Assembly: GCA_003532715.1 (NCBI GenBank)
Contig: DOEZ01000377.1
Span: 1 to 10,299 of the forward strand
Origin: Planctomycetaceae bacterium
GTDB taxonomy: Bacteria; Planctomycetota; Planctomycetia; Pirellulales; Thermoguttaceae
DNA length: 10,299 nt
Direction of reading: 5' to 3'
The notes under the pieces were generated by a model. That model was not told the origin of the DNA, did not search any database, and saw nothing but the letters and a program-made list of their open reading frames with translations. This document shows positions 1 through 5,900 of this stretch, one piece after another. Positions within the stretch are counted from its first letter, which is position 1. Every line of letters begins with the position of its first letter. The position numbers were made by a program, and so were the translations under genes.

Positions 1-1
1 C

Positions 2-439
2 GAGCAACGCGTGCCGACTCCGTCGCCGCCCGAGCTTTCGCGCGACGAGCAGATTGCCCGATGGAAGGACGACGTAGCGTCCGTGGCGGCTCGGCAGGTT
101 GACGAGAATAACCGGATGAAACACAATTTGATGTCGTCGATGCCGCAACTGGGCGAGATTGCCCGGTTATACGAGCAGATTCCCGAAATCACCAATCCGC
201 CAGGAAAGTCGGCGGAGAAGGCGGAATCGGCGAAACCCCCCATCGACCCAAGCAAACCGTTCGTGTCGAGGTTTGAAGAGCTGCGAGGCGAGTGCCGGGC
301 TTACCTCGACAACCGTGTGCCCGATGCGACGGCCGATTTGAAGCAGATTGAACAAGCCGGCCGCGATTGGGTCAGGACGCAGATGCCGGAAGCCAAGCTA
401 CTCGAAGAATTGATGCAGCCAAACGCCACCATCCCCTGA
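2..439 (+). CDS. Hypothetical charged protein, 5' end probably outside window
   Basis: The reading frame is open to the left edge of the window and ends at TGA 437-439. A GTG at 11 could be a start, giving 142 residues, but no ribosome binding site is visible in the ten bases before it, so the gene more likely begins upstream. The product is hydrophilic and rich in Glu, Lys, Arg and Pro, with no hydrophobic segment or signal peptide. Counting from the GTG, about residues 10-60 look helical, residues 62-82 form a Pro/Lys/Ala-rich linker, and about 85-135 look helical again. No family or catalytic motif was recognised. The stop lies 6 bases before the next start on the same strand, so the two are probably cotranscribed. 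It could be a small scaffold or accessory protein, but no function can be assigned. Confidence 0.6.
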   Translation, partial: EQRVPTPSPPELSRDEQIARWKDDVASVAARQVDENNRMKHNLMSSMPQLGEIARLYEQIPEITNPPGKSAEKAESAKPPIDPSKPFVSRFEELRGECRAYLDNRVPDATADLKQIEQAGRDWVRTQMPEAKLLEELMQPNATIP

Positions 440-445
440 ACGAGC

Positions 446-868
446 ATGAAAACACACGAGTTGATCAAGATGTTGGAGCGTTTCGACCCCGAATCGGAGG
501 TTCGGTTGTGCATCAACTGGCCGGGCCGGGTTTCGGAGGCTTATGAGCGGTTGTGGCTGGCCGACTACGGCGGCGGCCCGCAGATCAACGCGGCGATGGA
601 TCTTCGCGGGGTGGTGGTCTATGTGGGCTGCGTGCTGCAGCACGCTTTGCCGGAAAAGACCCCGCCGCGGAGGATCGACCTGGGCCAGTATGAAACTGAG
701 GAAGTCGCCGCGCGGGTGCGCGATTTCTACGTCGTTCATCGCGGCTTGAAGGAACCGCTCAATTTTCCGGAGGCCGACTACGAACGCTGGATTCCGCCGC
801 GAACGACCGCCGGCGAGTACAACGAACACATCGCGGCCATCTTGCGCGAGAAGCTGTTGAAGGATTAG
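446..868 (+). CDS. Hypothetical protein, 140 aa, MKTxELIxxLxxxDPExEVRL N-terminus
   Basis: ATG at 446, stop TAG 866-868. The N-terminus has the pattern M-K-T-x-E-L-I-x-x-L, then D-P-E-x-E-V-R-L. This is a short helix followed by a beta strand, as seen in many small uncharacterised bacterial and phage proteins. The rest is mixed alpha/beta with no signal peptide or membrane segment. Residues 58-68 (VVVYVGCVLQH) look like a buried strand, and about 120-140 form a basic C-terminal helix. No strong Shine-Dalgarno precedes the ATG; with the 6-base gap to the upstream gene, translational coupling is likely. The 3' end overlaps the stop of the - strand gene by 4 bases, so any terminator would have to lie inside that gene. 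Function unknown. Confidence 0.7.
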   Translation: MKTHELIKMLERFDPESEVRLCINWPGRVSEAYERLWLADYGGGPQINAAMDLRGVVVYVGCVLQHALPEKTPPRRIDLGQYETEEVAARVRDFYVVHRGLKEPLNFPEADYERWIPPRTTAGEYNEHIAAILREKLLKD

Positions 869-1272
869 GAGGTGGATTGCCCGTCGGGGAACAGGGCGCG
901 TGTCGAGTCTTTCATCAACAAGATGATCGTCAATACGCCCAGCGTGGTTCCAATGGGCATGAACATGCATTCGAGGCCCGCGACGACGACGCAGAAGGTA
1001 TAGGCTTTCCGGCGTTTGAGCCTTCGGCCCGCTAGAACGACGAGCGTCGCCAGCGTCCAGCCAGCGAGGACAAAGATGGACCCGACGACGATGAACACCC
1101 ATCCGAAAACCTCGGGTGGCGGATTCCGCGAGCCTTGGTCGAACGCACCGCTGACGATCGCGATGCCAACCGCGATATGAAGGAAGGGGAAGCAGGCGAA
1201 GCAGGCCAGCACGCCGCCCAATACGTAATGAAAAACGGCCAACAAGTCGAGATAGCGTTCATCCTGGCTCAT
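865..1272 (-). CDS. Small multi-spanning membrane protein, 135 aa
   Basis: Start ATG is the complement of 1270-1272 and stop TAA the complement of 865-867. The frame stays open to 1671, but the 1272 start is preferred. It has a GGGGG Shine-Dalgarno (complement of 1281-1285) 8 bases upstream, begins MSQDERYLDLL, and avoids overlap with the acyltransferase gene. Hydrophobic segments lie at about residues 11-43 (probably a hairpin of two helices), 55-82 and 92-120, predicting about four membrane spans. A basic patch, RRLKRRK, at 83-89 suggests a cytoplasmic loop between the second and third blocks. The N-terminal pattern (ERYL-LL..FHYV.GG..A..AC.P..H) recalls a common family of uncharacterised bacterial membrane proteins. 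That match is from memory and was not searched. It converges on the + strand gene ending at 868. Role unknown. Confidence 0.75.
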   Translation of the reverse strand: MSQDERYLDLLAVFHYVLGGVLACFACFPFLHIAVGIAIVSGAFDQGSRNPPPEVFGWVFIVVGSIFVLAGWTLATLVVLAGRRLKRRKAYTFCVVVAGLECMFMPIGTTLGVLTIILLMKDSTRALFPDGQSTS

Positions 1273-1450
1273 TCGATTGTCCCCCGAGCGAGAGTGCGAT
1301 GAAAGGCGACCGTCCAAGCCTTTCCGTCCAACGGGCAGGCAACGGATGGTTCTTCCGCCGAAGAAAGCCTCGAAACAGTCTGTTGTCAGTATATCGCCTC
1401 GCGGCCGTACGGCAAGAAGTCTTTCTTGGGGTGCCGTCTTTGGGAAATGA
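1273..1450. other. Divergent intergenic spacer, 178 bp
   Basis: This stretch separates the start of the - strand membrane protein from the start of the + strand acyltransferase, so promoters for both should lie here. It holds the GGGGG ribosome binding site of the - strand gene (1281-1285) and a GGGA (1442-1445) 5 bases before the acyltransferase ATG. No convincing -35/-10 pair, operator or hairpin was seen. Confidence 0.5.
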
Positions 1451-2512
1451 ATGAAGAACACCGCACAAACTGACGCCGGCAAGGTCGCGTTTCTGTTTTC
1501 GGGCCAAGGGTCGCAATATGCCGGGATGCTCCGGCCGTTGGTCGATGCGTTTGCGCCGGCCCGTGATGCCATGGAGCGGATAGACGTGGTGCTGCGGCGA
1601 CTCGATCTGCCGACGTTCGAGCAGATTGCGTGGGGGGGAGGCGACGCGCTGGGCTCCGACGTGTGGCTCACGCAGCTTTCGCTCCTGTGTGCCGATCTGA
1701 TCGTCTACTGCTCGCTTGAATCGCTCCAGATCGCGCCCGACTGCGTGGCCGGTCATAGCTATGGCGAGTTTCCCGCCTTGGTGGCCGCCGGGGCCTGGGA
1801 TTTCGAGACGGCCGTGAAGGCCACCCGCGCGCGGTGTGGCGTCATCGAGGCGTGTTGCGAGGCAAGGGGCCGAATGCTTTCGATCGCCGCGCCGGGGGCC
1901 ATCGTCGAGCAACTGCGCCACGAAACGAACGAGCCCATCTATTTGGCCAATCGGAACGCGCCGAACCAGACCGTTGTGGGAGGCGAGTCGGGAGCCGTCC
2001 TGCGATTTCAGGCGAATTTGACCGCTCGGCGGATTGCGACGCAGTTGCTGCCGGTGCCGCGGCCCTATCACACGCCCTTAATGAGGTCGGTCGAGCGCGA
2101 GTTGGCTTCGGTGTTGGAGTCGATCGTTGTGGCCGAGCCGCGGACGCCCATCCTAAGCAGCGTGACGAATCGGTTTGTCACGCTGCCCGAGGAGATTCGC
2201 GAGAATCTCGTTGTGCAAATCACGCGGCCGGTCGACTACGTCGATCTGATCGAACAGCTTGCCGACGAGGGTGTTCGCATCTTCGTCGAGGTTGGTCCCC
2301 GGCGGATTCTCACCGGGTTGCATCGCAAGATACTCCGAGGTCGCGAGGCGGTCGCGGTCGGATGCGACGACCGGCACGGGCCGGGTCTTCAGCGGCTGAT
2401 CGCGGTCCGAACGCTTCTCGAAACACGAGGCTTCTTCAATCGACCCCGACGACATCGGACCGTGGATATTTTTGCTTCGCCGACACCGGCGTACATGCCT
2501 CCCGGTCGGTGA
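1451..2512 (+). CDS. Stand-alone acyltransferase (FabD / polyketide synthase AT-domain family)
   Basis: The 353-residue protein matches the malonyl-CoA:ACP transacylase fold family along its length. Near the N-terminus is FLFSGQGSQ (14-22), with Q19 in the oxyanion-hole position. The nucleophile elbow is GHSYGE (101-106) with catalytic S103. R128 fits the conserved substrate-carboxylate arginine, and the catalytic histidine is H207 in PYHTPLM (205-211). EVGPRRILTGL (280-290) is the usual C-terminal AT motif. Such enzymes move an acyl group from CoA to a carrier protein in the cytoplasm. The pre-histidine tetrapeptide is RPYH, neither the HAFH of malonyl-specific nor the YASH of methylmalonyl-specific AT domains, so substrate is not assigned. 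It is about 45 residues longer than typical FabD; the extra is a basic, Pro-rich tail from about 325. No ketosynthase, carrier protein or fab gene is adjacent. GGGA at 1442-1445 supports the start. A discrete trans-acting AT or a FabD paralogue are the alternatives. Confidence 0.88.
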   Translation: MKNTAQTDAGKVAFLFSGQGSQYAGMLRPLVDAFAPARDAMERIDVVLRRLDLPTFEQIAWGGGDALGSDVWLTQLSLLCADLIVYCSLESLQIAPDCVAGHSYGEFPALVAAGAWDFETAVKATRARCGVIEACCEARGRMLSIAAPGAIVEQLRHETNEPIYLANRNAPNQTVVGGESGAVLRFQANLTARRIATQLLPVPRPYHTPLMRSVERELASVLESIVVAEPRTPILSSVTNRFVTLPEEIRENLVVQITRPVDYVDLIEQLADEGVRIFVEVGPRRILTGLHRKILRGREAVAVGCDDRHGPGLQRLIAVRTLLETRGFFNRPRRHRTVDIFASPTPAYMPPGR

Positions 2513-2551
2513 GAAACACGCTCGATTTTCGCCGATTCGCGGTCGCGCCTA

Positions 2552-2580
2552 TTGACTTCATCCCCCCTATCGGTTAGAAA
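2552..2580 (+). promoter_or_regulatory. Candidate sigma-70-type promoter with overlapping dyad
   Basis: TTGACT at 2552-2557 and TAGAAA at 2575-2580 are separated by exactly 17 bases and resemble -35 and -10 hexamers (5/6 and 4/6 matches to consensus). A dyad, CCCTAT (2565-2570) with ATAGGG (2580-2585), straddles the -10. It could be an operator or simply a weak hairpin. If used, it would start transcription near 2587 and give the giant gene a leader of about 320 bases containing both repeat elements. This is inference from pattern only. Confidence 0.4.
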
Positions 2581-2728
2581 TAGGGCTTTGGCGAGTGCTG
2601 CGAACGCACCGACGCCGACGGGCGGGGCTCTTCTCGCGCCACGGTTCCGGCGGGCAATCGGGCACCATCAGCCGAACCCCGAGCGTCAGCGAGCGGGCCA
2701 AAACCAAACGGTGAACTCGACGATGGTA

Positions 2729-2776
2729 TTCACGACGAAGATACTCACCACGAAGAGCACGAAGGGCAGGAAGAAG
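2729..2776 (+). repeat. ACGAAG-rich short-period direct repeat
   Basis: The stretch repeats units such as cacgacgaag, caccacgaag, agcacgaag and ggcaggaag with a period of roughly 9-12 bases. Similar cacgaag-type runs are common interspersed sequences in planctomycete, verrucomicrobial and cyanobacterial intergenic DNA, and are often mis-annotated as Thr-Lys-rich small proteins. The inverted repeat at 2819-2879 has the same GCGAAG character on its right arm, so the two may be parts of one compound element. Confidence 0.6.
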
Positions 2777-2818
2777 CGCCGAGGAAGTTGTTTTTCGATC
2801 AAGCTTCTCTAAAAACAC

Positions 2819-2879
2819 CTTCGCGGCTTCGCGCCTTCGCGTGAGAATGAGGTTCACGCGAAGGCGCGAAAACGCGAAG
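2819..2879. repeat. Inverted repeat, 26-bp arms, 9-base loop
   Basis: The left arm 2819-2844 and right arm 2854-2879 are reverse complements at 24 of 26 positions. The only mismatches are the two bases 2826-2827, opposite 2871-2872. The loop is 2845-2853. Each arm is itself built from CTTCGCG/CGCGAAG units. The hairpin ends 26 bases before the start codon of the giant gene and is not followed by a T-run, so it does not look like a classical terminator. It may be an interspersed palindromic element, or it may stabilise or attenuate the leader transcript. Confidence 0.9.
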
Positions 2880-2905
2880 AACATGTAACCAAAGCGAGGG
2901 CTATC

Positions 2906-5900
2906 ATGCGACGTCGTAATCGTGGCGGCAAGCGTTGCTTCTTCTTTTCGGGCATTGCGTCGGCCTTCGGCCGTCGGGCTTTGCCGGAACTCGCGACCGG
3001 GCGAATCATCGATCGGCCAAGCCCGTTCCAACATCGCCTGCGGCTCGAACCGCTCGAAGACCGGCGGATGCTCACCGTGTTTCTGGTCGATTCGCTCGCC
3101 GACACGCTCGCCGACGACGGCGTGACCACGCTCCGCGAGGCGATCCAGGCGGCCAACACAAACACCGAACTCTGGGGCGGCGCCGTCCCGGCCGGCAGCG
3201 CGACCGAGACCGACGTCATCCGATTCGCCGAAAGCCTCTTCACCGACGGCGAAAACCCCGTGCCGGGCACGATCACGCTCGGCGGCGCGGAACTGGAGAT
3301 CACGGACACCGCGGGCGTCGACCTTCAAGGCCCCGGGGCCGATCGGCTGGCGATCGACGCCAACCGCCAGAGCCGTGTGTGGAACGTGAGTGCGAGCGCC
3401 GTGGTGGTTCTTTCGGGTCTGACCATTACCGGGGGCCACGCAAGCGGCGACGGCGGCGGGATCTACAGTCTGGGCACACTCACCATCACGAACTCGACCC
3501 TCTCGGGCAACTCGGCCGTCTACGGCGGCGGGATTTTCAACTACTCCGGCACGCTCTCGATCACCAACTCGACGCTCTCGGGCAACTGGGCCGATGGGCC
3601 CGGCGGCGGGATCTACAACCTCTCCAACACGCTCTCGATCACCAACTCGACGCTCTCGGGCAACTGGGCCGATGGGTCCGGCGGCGGGATCTACAACTCC
3701 TCCGGCACACTCTCGATCACCAACTCGGCGCTCTCGGGCAATTCGGCCTACTACTACGGCGGCGGGATCTACGTCTCCTCCGGCACGCTCTCGATCACCA
3801 ACTCGACGCTCTCGGGCAATTCGGCCTACTACTACGGCGGCGGGATTTACACTTACGCCAGTTCCTCAGTGACGACACTGAAAAACACGATTGTCGCCCA
3901 AAACGTCGCCTCCACTAGACCGGACATCTGTTGTTCCTCGGGAACGCTCTCGGGTTCCCATAACCTGATCGGCGACGGCTCGGGCCAGTCGGCGCTGGTT
4001 CATGGCGTCAACGGCAACCAGGTGGGCACCTCCGCTTCGCCAATCGATCCAAGATTAAGCGATTTAAGCCAGTTGGACAGTGGCCAGTGGGGCTACTACC
4101 TATTGCCCGGTTCTCCCGCCCTCGACGCGGGCAACAACGCCCTGGCGCTAGATCCGGCGGGGCAGCCCCTGACGGAGGACCTTTTTGGCAATCCTCGGAT
4201 TCAAAACAGCACGGTGGACCTGGGCGCGGTCGAAGGCGCCACGGCGGGCACCCCCGCCCGGATCTATGTGGTAGCGAGCCTGGAGAATACGATTGCCGAG
4301 GACGGAGTTCTGACGTTCATCGAGGCATTCGAGGCTGCCAACCGCAACCAGCCGGTGGGCGACGCGCCGGCCGGTTCTTTCAGCCAACAGGATGTGATCC
4401 AGTTTGCCGAGGGTTTGAGCGGAACGGTTCTGGTGGATCAGGGGGAACTGGTGATCGTGGCCGACCTGAGTATTGAAGGTCCGGGGGCCGGGCGGCTGGT
4501 TTTCGACGCCCTGGGCCAAAACCGCGTGTTTCGGATTCAGGCTGGCGTTGCCGCCAGCCTGGGCGGCATGACGATCACCGGGGGTTCGGCCGACGGTGGC
4601 GGCGGGATCTACAACGACTACGGCACGCTCTCGATCACCAACTCGACGCTCTCGGGCAACTCGGCCGGCTACGGCGGCGGGATTTACACTTCCGGCAGTC
4701 TCTCAGTGACGACACTGAACAACACGATTGTCGCCCAAAACGCCGCTTCCACCGCTGGACCTGACATCCGTCATTATTCGGGAACGCTCTCGGGTTCCCA
4801 TAACCTGATCGGCGACGACTCGGGCCAGTCAGCCCTGGTCGACGGCGTCAACGGCAACCAAGTGGGCACACCCGCTTTGCCAATCGATCCGAGGTTGAGC
4901 GAGACGTACCGTCTCTTGCCCGGCTCTCCGGCCATCAATGCCGGGAGCAACGCCCTGGCTGTCGATCCGGACGGCAACTCGCTCGAAACGGACCTCGACG
5001 GCAATCCGCGAGTCATTGGCGGCGTGGTCGACCTGGGGGCCTACGAATGCCAGAGTGTCTTCTACGTGGTCGACAGCCTAGCCGACACGGTGGCCGACGA
5101 CGGCCTGTTGACGCTCCGCGAAGCCCTCATGGCGGCCAACACGAACACGGATCTCTGGGATGGCGCGGTGCCGGCGGGCAGCACGACCGAGACCGACGTC
5201 ATCCGGTTCGCCGAAAGCCTTTTCACCGATGGCGAGACCCCCGTGCCGGGCACGATCACGCTCGGCGGCACGCAACTCTTGGTCAGCGGCAAGCTCGACA
5301 TCGAGGGCCCCGGCGCCGATTTGTTGTCGATCAACGCCAACCAATTGAGCCGCGTGTTCTTGATCGACAGCGGAGTCGAAGCGAACCTTTCGGGCCTGAC
5401 AATCACCGGCGGAACGGCCACCACGGGCGGCGGAATCAGTAGCGCGGGCACGTTGACCGTCATCGACGCGATTATCTCGGGCAACTCGGCCACAACAACC
5501 TCCGGACGGGGCGGCGGAGTCTACAGCACGGGCACACTGATCGTTACGGGATCGAGTATCTCGAACAATTCCGCCGGCCAGTACGGCGGCGGTATCTGCA
5601 GTTACGGTTCGTCCGCCACCGCCTCGATCTCGAACTCGACAATCTCCGGCAATACGGCCGCTAACTATGGTGGCGGGGTCTTCAGCAGTGGGGTGCTAAC
5701 CGTCACGGGTTCGGCCCTTTCACAGAATTCGGCCACTGCAAGTTCCGGCTCTGGTGGCGGCGCGATAGCCAACTCCGGCACCGCATTCGTCATCAACTCA
5801 ACCATTTCGGCCAACTCGTCCGGGCAGTACGGCGGCGGAATCTACAGCAGCGGTTCTTCCAGCAAGTTGACGCTGACCAACTCGATGGTCACCGCGAACT

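Larger units (their letters stand above)
2513..2905. other. Gene-free region before the giant surface-protein gene
   Basis: No credible gene is seen in these 393 bases. An 86-codon + frame at 2552-2812 is rejected because its second half is a translation of the ACGAAG repeat. In order the region holds a candidate promoter with a dyad (2552-2585), about 140 bases with no recognised signal, an ACGAAG-type direct repeat (2729-2776), a short T-rich/A-rich spacer (2790-2817), and a strong inverted repeat (2819-2879). Last comes a GAGGG ribosome binding site (2896-2900), 5 bases before the ATG at 2906. No factor-independent terminator with a T-run follows the acyltransferase gene. Confidence 0.6.

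Noticed and set aside
398..1102. 234-codon - strand frame
   Set aside because: It overlaps two better supported genes and is Arg/His-rich without any motif.
1273..1671. N-terminal extension of the - strand membrane protein
   Set aside because: The frame is open but would overlap the acyltransferase start. The added sequence is low-complexity, and the ATG at 1272 has a good Shine-Dalgarno.
1259..2071. 270-codon - strand frame opposite the acyltransferase
   Set aside because: The acyltransferase has a complete set of family motifs on the + strand; the antisense product shows no recognisable fold or start signal.
2552..2812. 86-codon + strand frame upstream of the giant gene
   Set aside because: Its C-terminal half is a translation of the ACGAAG repeat (TTK..TKST-type residues), a well-known source of false small proteins, and it has no ribosome binding site.
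2819..2879. Factor-independent terminator for the acyltransferase gene
   Set aside because: The hairpin lacks a T-run, is more than 300 bases from the stop codon, and lies next to the following gene's ribosome binding site.
2567..3439. 290-codon - strand frame
   Set aside because: It crosses the inverted repeat and the start of the giant gene and reads as Arg-rich low-complexity sequence, a GC-rich shadow of the + strand gene.
3476..3862. CRISPR-like array
   Set aside because: The periodic units are in-frame coding repeats without unique spacers between conserved repeats.
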